A stretch of 42,578 bases of DNA, from contig SVHB01000011.1 of NCBI GenBank assembly GCA_015056005.1, positions 1 through 42,578 of the forward strand, written 5' to 3'. The DNA comes from Clostridiales bacterium (GTDB lineage: Bacteria; Bacillota; Clostridia; Christensenellales; UBA1750). A program made the translations under genes and the position numbers. The notes below the pieces were generated by a model, which was given only the letters and a program-made list of their open reading frames with translations, searched no databases and had not been told where the DNA came from. Shown piece by piece: positions 15,711-23,929 of this stretch; the first letter of the stretch is position 1, and every line of letters begins with the position of its first letter.

Positions 15711-16550
15711 ATGCACCTTAACACTGAGTTTATGAAAAACGCCACCGGCGAGAAGATGCTTTTATGGGAAAAAGGTCAGACTCCCTTATTTGAGGAAAAA
15801 TTTGAGCAGCTTGAGCCCTCGCTTTATCCTTATCTGCTTGAGGGCAAGAAGGATATCGGGGCGATAATCGTCTGCCCGGGCGGCGGCTATTCGGGCAAAG
15901 CGGCGCACGAAGCGGAGCCTATCGCCATGCGCTTTAACGAGCTTGGCTTCCACGCTTTTGTGCTGGACTACAGAGTTGCCCCCTATAAATACCCCGCACC
16001 TCTTTATGACGTAAACAGAGCGGTAAAATTTGTAAGGTACAACGCAGAGAAGTTCGGCGTCGATCCTAAAAAGATATACACCCTCGGCTTCTCCGCGGGC
16101 GGTCATCTTGCTTCCATGAGCGTCACTCACTACGATAAAGGCATTGCGGACAGTTTAGATCCCATTGAAAGGGTTTCCTCCAGACCCGACGCGGGCATAC
16201 TCTGCTACGGCGTAAACTCGTTCATGTTCCATACCCATATGGGCAGCTGCAATAACCTTCTGGGCGAGAACGCGGCCATGACCCAGAGAGCGTTTTTATC
16301 CAGCGAGTACAACGTGAACGCCGACACTCCCCCGATCTTCATGTGGCACACCTCCGAGGACAGAGCCGTTCCTGTCAAGAACTCTCTGGACCTTGCAAAC
16401 GCGCTGGCTGCAAACGGCATCCCCTTTGCGCTGCATGTTTACCCCTACGGCGTGCACGGCATCGGCCTTGCAAACGAGGGCACAAGGTATAACGAGCAGG
16501 CCCGTTTCTGGCCCGAGGAAGCCGCAAGGTTCTTAAACGACTTAAAATAG
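15711..16550 (+). CDS. Alpha/beta hydrolase, acetyl-xylan/carbohydrate esterase type
   Basis: 279 residues, no signal peptide. CPGGGYS (55-61) forms the oxyanion loop; the elbow is GFSAGGH with Ser128; Asp217 in HTSEDRAVP and His249 in YGVHGIG complete the triad. This motif set is typical of the BD-FAE / endo-xylanase-B-like esterases that remove acetyl or feruloyl groups from plant polysaccharide fragments. AGGAG sits 8 bases before the ATG, directly after repeat island 1. It is followed by the terminator hairpin that also overlaps the bofA ribosome site. Confidence 0.82.
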   Translation: MHLNTEFMKNATGEKMLLWEKGQTPLFEEKFEQLEPSLYPYLLEGKKDIGAIIVCPGGGYSGKAAHEAEPIAMRFNELGFHAFVLDYRVAPYKYPAPLYDVNRAVKFVRYNAEKFGVDPKKIYTLGFSAGGHLASMSVTHYDKGIADSLDPIERVSSRPDAGILCYGVNSFMFHTHMGSCNNLLGENAAMTQRAFLSSEYNVNADTPPIFMWHTSEDRAVPVKNSLDLANALAANGIPFALHVYPYGVHGIGLANEGTRYNEQARFWPEEAARFLNDLK

Positions 16551-16571
16551 AGTCGGACAAGGTAATAATAA

Positions 16572-16611
16572 CGCCCCCTTTGGCATAATGTAGCTCAAGG
16601 GGGCGATTTTT
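16572..16611 (+). terminator. Terminator-like hairpin that contains the bofA ribosome site
   Basis: CGCCCCCTT (16572-16580) / AAGGGGGCG (16597-16605), then ATTTTTA. The GGGGG of the 3' arm is also the only plausible Shine-Dalgarno for the ATG at 16612, so the structure may both stop the esterase transcript and hide the bofA ribosome site. Confidence 0.65.
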
Positions 16612-16884
16612 ATGGGTCTTAAAATTGAACCTATGGTCATAGTTTGCTTTATCTTCGGGCTCTTAGCGCTTTATTATTTCGGCTGGCTGCTGCTCGCGCC
16701 GCTCAAAAGCCTATTGAGAGCTCTGTTTTCGGGCATGCTGGGCGCGGGCGCGCTCATGCTCATGTCTCTTCTGCCCATGCCCGAGGCGCTGACGCTCAGC
16801 CTGAACCCCGTCAACGCGCTTGTCGCAGGCTTCCTTGGCGTCCCCGGCGTGGTGATGCTCATGATACTTCAAAACGTGCTGTAA
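16612..16884 (+). CDS. bofA: BofA-like pro-sigma-K processing inhibitor family protein
   Basis: 90 residues with two or three membrane segments. The C-terminal NPVNALVAGFLGVPGVVMLM is the signature of BofA proteins, which in sporulating Bacillota hold the SpoIVFB protease inactive in the forespore outer membrane until sigma-K release. Its translation signal lies in a stable hairpin (16572-16605). No obvious sigma-E promoter was found in the short gap to the esterase. A terminator follows. Confidence 0.85.
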   Translation: MGLKIEPMVIVCFIFGLLALYYFGWLLLAPLKSLLRALFSGMLGAGALMLMSLLPMPEALTLSLNPVNALVAGFLGVPGVVMLMILQNVL

Positions 16885-16888
16885 AAAA

Positions 16889-16925
16889 TACCCTCATACC
16901 GATAAGGCATGAGGGTGCTTTTTGT
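16889..16925. terminator. Bidirectional terminator, bofA / symporter
   Basis: ACCCTCAT (16890-16897) / ATGAGGGT (16909-16916), T run after (16919-16923) and A run before (16883-16888). Confidence 0.85.
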
Positions 16926-16928
16926 TTG

Positions 16929-18395
16929 TTATTCGCCGAAAACCTCCGCGATCTTTTCCTTGGAAGGCGCGGGGGTCAAAAGGCTCACGATGAAGGTCAC
17001 CGCAATGGATGCGATCATCGCGCAGGAGCCGTTGAAGGGGGTCTGAGCCATGCCGAGAATGGCGGTCAGCCCAAGGCTTGTGATGAAGCCGGAAAGCATG
17101 CCCGCGATCGCGCCGATCTTGGTGGTGCGCTTTGAGATCAGACCTAAGAGGAAAGGCCCTAAGCAGGTGCCGGCAACGGTGCCCCATGAGAGCGACATCA
17201 GCGTGGTGATGCCGGCGTTGCTGGAAAGGGTGATGGCGATGGAGCAAAGCACGAACACTATGCACAGCGCGCGCATGAGCAGCATCACGTTTTTCTGGGA
17301 CATCTTGGGGAAAAGAACGTCTCTGAAAAGGTCCATGGAAAGGGTGGACGCGCTGGTGAGCACGAGGGATGCGAGGGTCGACATGCTGGCGGAAAGCACC
17401 AGAACGGCGATAAGACCCAGCAGCGCATCGGGCATTGTGCTGAAAAGCACGTTGGGCATTATAAGGTCAAAGGACGAGGTGGTCGCAGTGGCCTCGGGCA
17501 GCTGGTTGTTGAGCACGACCCTGCCGAATGCACCTGCAAGGTACGCGCCGCCGCCGACTATCAAAGAGAATATGGTAGAGATGACCGCGCCGCGCTTAAT
17601 GGCGCTTTCATCCTTGATGGCGTAGAACTTGTGCACCATCTGGGGCAGACCCCATGTGCCAAGAGAGGTGAGGACGACCATTGAGATAAGGTCTTTTGGC
17701 GATGCAGCGCCCGATGCGAACATATCCGCCATGCCCTCGCCGAACTCAGCCAGCTTGTTTATGCTTTGAGATACGCCGCCCATTGCCTTGAAAAGGAAGA
17801 AGATCATGAAACCGACGCCGCCCAGCATTATTATGCCCTGAATAAGATCGCCGTAGGCGGTGGCAAGGTAGCCGCCGGCAACAAGGTAGAGCGCGGTGAC
17901 CGCTGCCATGCCCAGCACAACATAGATGAGGGGAATACCGAACACCTTTTCAAAAAGGCTGCCAAGACCCTGATAAACCGATGCGGAGTAGGGGACGAGG
18001 AACACGAAGATGATGAGCGCCGAGGCGATCTTCATGAACTTGCTGTCGTACCTTCTTTGGAAAAACTCGGGCATGGTATCCGCGCCAAGGCGCTGAGTCA
18101 TTCTCCTTGCGGGCTTTGCCATAATGAGCCAGGGGAGCAGCGCGCCGATAAAGGCGTTGCCGATGCCTATCCACGTTGCCGAAAGACCGAAGTTCCAGCC
18201 GTTCTTGCCCGCGTAACCAATAAAAATAACAGCCGAAAAATAGCTCGTGCCGTATGCAAACGCAGACAGCCATGGACCTATTTTCCTGCCGCCGAGTAAA
18301 AAGTCGTTTAAGTTTTTCGCTTTTTTGTGAGTTACAGCCGCGATGGAAACCATCATCGCGACATAGATGACCAAGAGAAGTACCTTGATAAACAT
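16929..18395 (-). CDS. Sodium:solute symporter (SSS family)
   Basis: 488 residues, about 13 membrane segments. Family landmarks: DFLLGGRKIGPWLSAFAYGTSYFSAVIFIG near helix 2, GADTMPEFFQRRYDS, and AGGYLATAYGDLIQG. It couples Na+ entry to uptake of a solute (sugars, sialic acid, proline, pantothenate and others); the substrate is not readable. GGAAGG precedes the ATG. It is divergent from the MoxR operon, with a sigma-A promoter (18497-18526) and a perfect palindrome downstream of the start site that may be an operator. No sugar genes adjoin it directly. Confidence 0.88.
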   Translation of the reverse strand: MFIKVLLLVIYVAMMVSIAAVTHKKAKNLNDFLLGGRKIGPWLSAFAYGTSYFSAVIFIGYAGKNGWNFGLSATWIGIGNAFIGALLPWLIMAKPARRMTQRLGADTMPEFFQRRYDSKFMKIASALIIFVFLVPYSASVYQGLGSLFEKVFGIPLIYVVLGMAAVTALYLVAGGYLATAYGDLIQGIIMLGGVGFMIFFLFKAMGGVSQSINKLAEFGEGMADMFASGAASPKDLISMVVLTSLGTWGLPQMVHKFYAIKDESAIKRGAVISTIFSLIVGGGAYLAGAFGRVVLNNQLPEATATTSSFDLIMPNVLFSTMPDALLGLIAVLVLSASMSTLASLVLTSASTLSMDLFRDVLFPKMSQKNVMLLMRALCIVFVLCSIAITLSSNAGITTLMSLSWGTVAGTCLGPFLLGLISKRTTKIGAIAGMLSGFITSLGLTAILGMAQTPFNGSCAMIASIAVTFIVSLLTPAPSKEKIAEVFGE

Positions 18396-18468
18396 AAGCC
18401 TTCCATCCTTCCGTACTGCAATACTGCTTTAAAAAATACCGGGTCAGCGACCCAAAATGCACGCATTT

Positions 18469-18480
18469 ATGCACGTGCAT
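18469..18480. promoter_or_regulatory. Candidate operator palindrome
   Basis: ATGCACGTGCAT is a perfect 12-bp palindrome ~20 bases downstream of the symporter -10, with a related ATGCACGCAT next to it (18457-18466) and a GGGTC/GACCC hairpin (18441-18453) further into the leader. Suited to a repressor site; the protein is unknown. Confidence 0.4.
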
Positions 18481-18496
18481 CCATGCTACGGATGTT

Positions 18497-18526
18497 ATCA
18501 TACCATACCTTTCTTTAATATGTCAA
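18497..18526 (-). promoter_or_regulatory. Predicted promoter of the sodium:solute symporter
   Basis: Minus strand: -35 TTGACA (18526-18521), 18-base spacer, -10 TATGAT (18502-18497). Confidence 0.7.
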
Positions 18527-18556
18527 CAATTTTTTACAAGATGTCTGTAAAAATAG

Positions 18557-18585
18557 TTGAAATTCAAACGAATCTTGTATATAAT
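18557..18585 (+). promoter_or_regulatory. Predicted promoter of the MoxR operon
   Basis: -35 TTGAAA (18557-18562), 17-base spacer, perfect -10 TATAAT (18580-18585). Confidence 0.7.
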
Positions 18586-18630
18586 ATGCTTATTATTATA
18601 CAAGTTGATAAAAGAGAGGAATACGGCTGT

Positions 18631-19572
18631 ATGATCAACGATATCGCAAAAAAAGTTAAAGCCAATGTAGCCAAAGTCATCGTGGGCAAAGATGAGATAA
18701 TCGACCTTATCTTAACCTGCGTCATCGCCAAGGGTCATGTGCTGCTTGAAGACGTTCCCGGAACGGGCAAGACCGTTATGGCAAAATCGCTTTCAAAGTC
18801 CATTGATTGCTCTTTCAAGCGCATCCAGTTCACCCCCGACCTTCTTCCCTCCGATGTTACCGGTCTTTCCGTTTTCAATCAGAAGGAGCTCTCCTTTGAG
18901 TTCAAGGAAGGCGCCGTTTTCGCAAGCGTAGTTCTGGCAGACGAGATCAACCGAGCAACCCCAAGGACCCAGTCTTCGCTTCTTGAGTGCATGGAAGAGC
19001 GTCAGGTCACCGTTGACGGCAACACCAGAAAGCTCCCCGAGCCCTTCATCGTTGTAGCGACCCAGAACCCCGTTGAAATTCAGGGCACTTTCGCTCTGCC
19101 CGAAGCTCAGCTCGACCGCTTCATGATGAGGCTCAAGATGGGCTATACCGATACGAACGACTCCATCGGCATTCTCAAGAGATTTTTGAGCGACGACCCG
19201 CTGGCGGAGCTCTCCCCCGTGGCATCTGCGCAGGATATTCTTGACGCGCAGGATGAGATCAAGAACATCCACGTTTCCGACGCTATCCTTGCATACATCA
19301 TCGATATCTGTGAGCGCACCAGAAAGCTTGAGCAGGTCACCCTTGGCGTATCTCCCCGAGGCAGCCTTGCTCTGCTCAGAGCCTGCCAGGCATATGCGGC
19401 AATTCAGGGCAGGGATTATGTTATCCCCGACGACGTCAAGACCCTTGCAGTGCCCGTGCTTGCACACCGCGTCATCGTCCGCGGCGCATACGGACGCACC
19501 GATAAATCCGAGGAGGCTATACAGGAAGTCCTCCGTCAGGCAGCCGTGCCCACCGAGAGCGGCGAAAGGTAG
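18631..19572 (+). CDS. MoxR family AAA+ ATPase
   Basis: 313 residues, standard MoxR length. Walker A GTGKT (44-48), Walker B LADEIN (102-107), and the sensor region VATQNPVE followed by GTFALPEAQLDRFMM. MoxR ATPases act as chaperones with partner DUF58/VWA proteins. ATG 18631 has GAGAGGA 10 bases upstream and follows the promoter; an in-frame extension to 18457 runs through the promoter and is rejected. First gene of a four-gene operon with 6-base spacing to the DUF58 gene. Confidence 0.92.
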   Translation: MINDIAKKVKANVAKVIVGKDEIIDLILTCVIAKGHVLLEDVPGTGKTVMAKSLSKSIDCSFKRIQFTPDLLPSDVTGLSVFNQKELSFEFKEGAVFASVVLADEINRATPRTQSSLLECMEERQVTVDGNTRKLPEPFIVVATQNPVEIQGTFALPEAQLDRFMMRLKMGYTDTNDSIGILKRFLSDDPLAELSPVASAQDILDAQDEIKNIHVSDAILAYIIDICERTRKLEQVTLGVSPRGSLALLRACQAYAAIQGRDYVIPDDVKTLAVPVLAHRVIVRGAYGRTDKSEEAIQEVLRQAAVPTESGER

Positions 19573-19578
19573 CCTTAA

Positions 19579-20664
19579 ATGACCAATATTTTATGGATCG
19601 CGCTCCTTGTGGCGGTGATGGTGCTCATCCAGTCGCTGCTTTTAAGCAAGCTTGCGTTGAAAAACGTGTCTTATACAAGAACGTTTTCCAAAACCAAGCT
19701 CTATGAGGGCGAGGAGCTTGAGATGATCGAGGTCATCTCAAACAGAAAGCTTCTGCCCGTGCCGTGGATCCGCGTTGAAACGCGCCTTCCCAGGGAGCTG
19801 CGCATCGTAGGAAACGATAACCAATACGATATCCAGGGCGATATGTATCACCGCTCGGCTTTCACCCTTGCCCCATATCAGCAGATAACCAGAAGGCACA
19901 GGGTCAAGGTGCTCAAGCGCGGCTATTACAGCGCAAGCACTGCCTCGCTCACCAGCGGCGATCTTTTCGGCATGAGCAACTGCTCAAAGCAGGTCGAGCT
20001 CGATCTTTTCGTGACCTGTTATCCCGCGCCCGTGCCCGTCGAGGATATCCCCCTGCCTTCGCTCAAATGGCAGGGCGAGCTGGTGGTAAAGCGCTATATC
20101 ATGCCCGACGTTTTCCTGTACGGCGGCATCCGCGATTATACCATCGGCGACCCGATAAAAACAGTGCACTGGGGCGCTACGGCTTCCACCGGCGTGCTGA
20201 AAGTAAAACAGAACGACTATACCGCACAGCCAAGGCTGCTCATAGCCTTGAACGTGCAGCCCACTGAGAGCGTGTGGGGCGAGGTATCCCCCTCCGATAT
20301 GCCCGATATCGAGCGCGGCATAGCGCTTGCGTCCTCGCTTGCTGCGTACCTTCTGGAAAACGGTCTTGAGGTCGGCTTTGCCACCAACGGAAGGTATAAG
20401 TCCACCGAGGACACGGTCTATATCGAGCCTGCAAATTCCTATGAGCAGGGGCAGCTCCTTTTGGACTGCTTTGCAAAGCTTCAGGTATACCGTCAGCGTT
20501 CCTTCCATCAGTTTTTGGAATCCTTGCCCAATTTCAGGGAATGCGATGTGCTGGTGATCACCTGCTATGTGAACAAGGAGATCGAAGACGCTGCCGCAGA
20601 TCTTCGCTCCAAGGGCAACTCCGTTGGCTATTATATGTTAAGATCGGGCGGTGAAGGTGCATGA
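19579..20664 (+). CDS. DUF58 domain-containing protein
   Basis: 361 residues. An N-terminal hydrophobic helix (ILWIALLVAVMVLIQSLLL) is followed by the DUF58 domain, with the conserved GGIRDYTIGDPIKTVHWGATAST segment (~187-209) typical of the MoxR partner. Anchored by one helix with the domain likely cytoplasmic. Its function beyond MoxR partnering is unknown. It overlaps the next gene by 4 bases (ATGA), so translation is coupled. Confidence 0.9.
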   Translation: MTNILWIALLVAVMVLIQSLLLSKLALKNVSYTRTFSKTKLYEGEELEMIEVISNRKLLPVPWIRVETRLPRELRIVGNDNQYDIQGDMYHRSAFTLAPYQQITRRHRVKVLKRGYYSASTASLTSGDLFGMSNCSKQVELDLFVTCYPAPVPVEDIPLPSLKWQGELVVKRYIMPDVFLYGGIRDYTIGDPIKTVHWGATASTGVLKVKQNDYTAQPRLLIALNVQPTESVWGEVSPSDMPDIERGIALASSLAAYLLENGLEVGFATNGRYKSTEDTVYIEPANSYEQGQLLLDCFAKLQVYRQRSFHQFLESLPNFRECDVLVITCYVNKEIEDAAADLRSKGNSVGYYMLRSGGEGA

Positions 20665-21926
20665 AGATAAGAAAAGAAGGCCTTATAAACATCCCGTTCT
20701 TCATCTTTGAAGCGCTTTGCTGGTTCCCCGTGATGCTCATGATCGCGGAGGAGACCTATTCTGCGCCCTTTATGCCCTTTGTGGGCTATTATACCGGGCT
20801 CATTTTGCTCGCATTTATCGCAAGCGCCCTGTCGGGCAGGATAAATCGCTTTGTTCTTGGAAGCATCGTTTTCGTTGGCGCAACAGCTGCGTTCATGGTG
20901 CTTTTGCCCTATAAATACGCCTTTATCGGCGCAGCGGCGGGTCTTCCCATGTTTTATCTGAGCCTGTACGGCGCAGGTCACAGCTGGGAGGACGTTTATT
21001 CCGCCAAAAGGATGATACTGCCCCTTGTGCTCTATCTGGGAGTTTTCCTCGTACTTTCTCTTTTGGGCAAGGGTGAGCAGGCCGCGCCCCTTGGTGTTGG
21101 CGCGTTCATCTGCGCTGCAAGCGCGCTGTTTATCCTGAACCGCAGAATGCTCTCGGGATCCGCGTCCATGAAGAGCGGCCTTGCAAAGCGCATAATTTTC
21201 CAGAACATGTGGATAGTCGGCGTCGTTGTTATAGTGATGTTCCTCATCCTCAACATCGAGACCTTGAGAGAAGCGGTCGGCACCTTTGTTCTTTTGCTCA
21301 TTCAGGTCATAGCAAAAATCATATTGCTGTTTTCCGGCTCGAGCGATTCTACCGGCACCGGCGGCGGAGCAGAATCCTCCAACCCCGATATGAGCCAGTT
21401 CGGCGAGGCGAACACGGCGACCTTCTGGCTCGTGCTTGAGCAGATATTCACCGTTGTCGCGGCGATCATAATAGTTATTGGCGGCGCGTTCCTGCTTTAT
21501 AAGCTGGCGAAAAAGTTCTGGTACTTCCTTGTCGACAGGGTCGACTTCCTGAAGGAAGCCTATCAGGACGGATATAGCGACGAAGCCGAATCCCTGCTCT
21601 CGGGCAAGCAGATCAGGGACGAGTTCTTCAATACCTTTAAGGCGGGCCTTAAAAGGATGCTCACCCCGCCCCCCAACTGGGATAAGCTCACCCCCGTGGA
21701 GCGGCTCAGATACGCCTATGCAAAGCTTGTACTAAGGGGCAAAGCGGTCGGTCTTGATGCGAGGACTTTGACCCCGCATGAGTTTTTGACCAACAAGCGC
21801 GTGATAACTCAGGCGGACAAAGCGCTTTTTGAGGATGCGTACAACCGCGCAAGGTATTCCAACCATGCTATCACAGAGGCCGATCAGGCAAACGCAAGAG
21901 TGATAGTGAACGAAAAGGTAAAATAA
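20661..21926 (+). CDS. Multi-spanning membrane protein with C-terminal DUF4129-like domain
   Basis: 421 residues. About six N-terminal membrane helices (~10-180), a further helix (~185-205), a Gly/Ser-rich loop (GTGGGAESS), another helix (~255-285) and a cytosolic tail with LTPVERLRYAYAKLVLRGKAVGL and LTPHEF, the DUF4129 pattern. In other MoxR-DUF58 operons the equivalent gene is often fused to a periplasmic transglutaminase domain; here no transglutaminase Cys-His-Asp motif is seen. It starts within the stop of the DUF58 gene and overlaps the lipoprotein gene start by one base. Confidence 0.78.
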   Translation: MKIRKEGLINIPFFIFEALCWFPVMLMIAEETYSAPFMPFVGYYTGLILLAFIASALSGRINRFVLGSIVFVGATAAFMVLLPYKYAFIGAAAGLPMFYLSLYGAGHSWEDVYSAKRMILPLVLYLGVFLVLSLLGKGEQAAPLGVGAFICAASALFILNRRMLSGSASMKSGLAKRIIFQNMWIVGVVVIVMFLILNIETLREAVGTFVLLLIQVIAKIILLFSGSSDSTGTGGGAESSNPDMSQFGEANTATFWLVLEQIFTVVAAIIIVIGGAFLLYKLAKKFWYFLVDRVDFLKEAYQDGYSDEAESLLSGKQIRDEFFNTFKAGLKRMLTPPPNWDKLTPVERLRYAYAKLVLRGKAVGLDARTLTPHEFLTNKRVITQADKALFEDAYNRARYSNHAITEADQANARVIVNEKVK

Positions 21927-22945
21927 TGAAAAATCACCCCGTAAAAACTTTCCTGCGCGCCCTTTTATCGGGCGCGCTGTCTCTTTTAATGGCACTTAGC
22001 CTCTTTGGCTGTCAAAAACAGGCGCAGGACATAAGCCCAATCATGACCTTTGACCCCGGCGATCCTATAGTCGATGAATTCTACGAGGAGCACGAGCACG
22101 GCGACGAGCCCGAGTATGACGACGAGCAGATCATCGATATCAGCGCCCTTGAAAGCATGACAGAAGCTGCTCTGGTAAACAGATACTGTGCCACTTTTGT
22201 AAATGTCGACGCTGAGCCTCTTGTCTATTACGTTTTCGGGCTTTTGGACGACGTGACCTATTATACCGATGTGTATGAGGGCGAGGTCGCCAAAGAGACC
22301 ACCGTTATATGGACCAGCGACAGCGATATCACCAAGTACATGTCGTGCATGGAATACGGCGAGCTCTATTTTGAGCGCGGCGATGTTTACGAATCGGGAA
22401 TGATCGAAAGAACGCCCGAGCAGGTCGACCAAATGGTAAAAGAGGTGCTTTCCCTTCACGGCGTGCCCAATGACAACCTCATCTTCGGCGGCAAGGCTTC
22501 AAACGCCTTTTATGATGCCGGGGAAAACATGTATTACTATTATGTTGACTCGCTGGCGGGCCTGCCGGTCTCTCACTATAACCTCGGCATTTTCGTTATC
22601 GCAAACGAGGATATCACAGCGCTCAGCTACAAAAACATATCCGATGAGGTCACAAAAACCGGCGAAGCGATTCAGACCATCAGCGCATACGAAGCCGCGC
22701 AGAAGATTTTTGAGCTGAGCGAGGAAGAGCTGCGGTTCTACGACGACCTTATTTTTGAAAGCGCGCAGCTGGTATATGACATCGTGGGAGTTAAGGATCA
22801 CCCCGATAAGGGCGTGCTCACCCCCGTGTGGGAGCTTTATACAAAGGATCAAACAGTCCTTCAGGTGGACGCGATAACCGGCGATATAATAGACGGCCTG
22901 TCCGTTCCCTATTTTACCATCGACCAATATAACGGAAATTGGTGA
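21926..22945 (+). CDS. Secreted lipoprotein of unknown function, last gene of the MoxR operon
   Basis: 339 residues. Signal peptide with lipobox LSLFGC (Cys29 region), followed by an acidic linker (EEHEHGDEPEYDDEQ). The mature part is rich in Tyr, Asp and Glu; the C-terminal region with TPVWELYTKDQTVLQVDAITGDII looks like a PepSY/YycI-type fold, where such Val-Asp-Ala-x-Thr-Gly endings are common. I do not recognise a specific family. Its fixed position after MoxR-DUF58-DUF4129 suggests an extracytoplasmic partner. Confidence 0.7.
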   Translation: MKNHPVKTFLRALLSGALSLLMALSLFGCQKQAQDISPIMTFDPGDPIVDEFYEEHEHGDEPEYDDEQIIDISALESMTEAALVNRYCATFVNVDAEPLVYYVFGLLDDVTYYTDVYEGEVAKETTVIWTSDSDITKYMSCMEYGELYFERGDVYESGMIERTPEQVDQMVKEVLSLHGVPNDNLIFGGKASNAFYDAGENMYYYYVDSLAGLPVSHYNLGIFVIANEDITALSYKNISDEVTKTGEAIQTISAYEAAQKIFELSEEELRFYDDLIFESAQLVYDIVGVKDHPDKGVLTPVWELYTKDQTVLQVDAITGDIIDGLSVPYFTIDQYNGNW

Positions 22946-22966
22946 TTTTACCGATTTTTGCGCAAT

Positions 22967-23002
22967 ATCAGCCTTTCCTTGCAATGAGAGGGAAAGGCTG
23001 AT
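22967..23002 (+). terminator. Hairpin ending the MoxR operon and carrying the next promoter
   Basis: Perfect 12-bp stem ATCAGCCTTTCC (22967-22978) / GGAAAGGCTGAT (22991-23002) but no T run; its loop holds the -35 of the following promoter. Confidence 0.5.
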
Positions 23003-23007
23003 ATAAT
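22979..23007 (+). promoter_or_regulatory. Predicted promoter of the sugar isomerase cluster
   Basis: -35 TTGCAA (22979-22984), 17-base spacer, perfect -10 TATAAT (23002-23007). The -35 is in the loop and the spacer in the 3' arm of a 12-bp hairpin. Confidence 0.6.
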
Positions 23008-23046
23008 ATATTTGGTTAATTACAACAATTTACTGGAGGAATATAT

Positions 23047-23892
23047 ATGCGATTTGGCTGCTGTCTGCCCGGCGCATCCTTTGTGCCTCAGATGAATGAT
23101 AACGCGCCCAAGAAGGAAGCGGGCAACCCTTTGGAGGAGCTCAAGCGCGGCGTAAAAGCCCTTTTTGACGTGGGTTATGACTTCGTTGAGCTGACCGTGG
23201 GTTCCGTTGCCAACCTTTCTCAGGCTGATTTTGAGGACTTCAGCGCTTTCCTTAAAAAAGAGGGCAGGGTGGTCGAGGTCTTCAACTCCTTCGTTCCCCC
23301 CGTATATCCCCTGCTTGGAGATAGCGTGGACGAGGAAAAGATCGAAAACTATCTCGATCTTGCGGTATCCAGAGTTAAGGAATGCGGCGGCGAGATCATC
23401 ATCTTCGGCAGCGGCGCGGCAAGGCGCAGGCCCGAGGGCTTCCCTGTAGAAAAGGGCGAGGAGCAGCTCTACCGTTTCCTTGAGCTGTGCGAAAAATACG
23501 CTGCCAAGTACGGCGTTATCGTCTGCATCGAGCCTCTCAATTCCAAGGAGACCAACATCATCCTCTCTGTAAGGGAGGGCTATGATATCTGGAAGAAGGC
23601 AAACCATCCCCATGTATGGCTTCTGGCCGACTGCTTCCATATGGGCACCGAAGGTGAAAGCTTCGATTCCATAAACTACGCAGCAGATGCGCTCAAACAT
23701 GTGCACATCGCCGATCTCAACCGCGTGATCCCCGGCGATCCCTGCGAAAACGGCATCGATTTTGCGGCTTTCTTCGAAAAGCTCAGGGAAGTCGGCTACA
23801 CCGGCCGCGTTTCCACCGAATGCCCCCTTCCCAATTTGGTCGAGGATTCCAGGCGTTCCCTTTTGTTCACCCTTGAAGCATGGAATAAATAA
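23047..23892 (+). CDS. Sugar phosphate isomerase/epimerase (xylose-isomerase-like TIM barrel)
   Basis: 281 residues. Single AP-endonuclease-2/xylose-isomerase-like barrel with a metal site expected from Glu162 (VCIEPLN), Asp195 and His198 (LADCFHMG), His220 (VHIAD) and Glu258 (STECP). Such enzymes epimerise ketoses or convert keto-inositols. Substrate unknown. GGAGGA is ~8 bases before ATG. It leads a three-gene cluster (with the PmoA-like and hydrolase genes) that looks dedicated to one carbohydrate or glycoside. Confidence 0.82.
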   Translation: MRFGCCLPGASFVPQMNDNAPKKEAGNPLEELKRGVKALFDVGYDFVELTVGSVANLSQADFEDFSAFLKKEGRVVEVFNSFVPPVYPLLGDSVDEEKIENYLDLAVSRVKECGGEIIIFGSGAARRRPEGFPVEKGEEQLYRFLELCEKYAAKYGVIVCIEPLNSKETNIILSVREGYDIWKKANHPHVWLLADCFHMGTEGESFDSINYAADALKHVHIADLNRVIPGDPCENGIDFAAFFEKLREVGYTGRVSTECPLPNLVEDSRRSLLFTLEAWNK

Positions 23893-23929
23893 AAAGTATT
23901 TTAGTTTATCATAACAGGAGGAAAAGAGT

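Noticed and set aside
18457..18630. N-terminal extension of the MoxR ATPase
   Set aside because: It runs through two promoters and the divergent operator; ATG 18631 gives the normal length.
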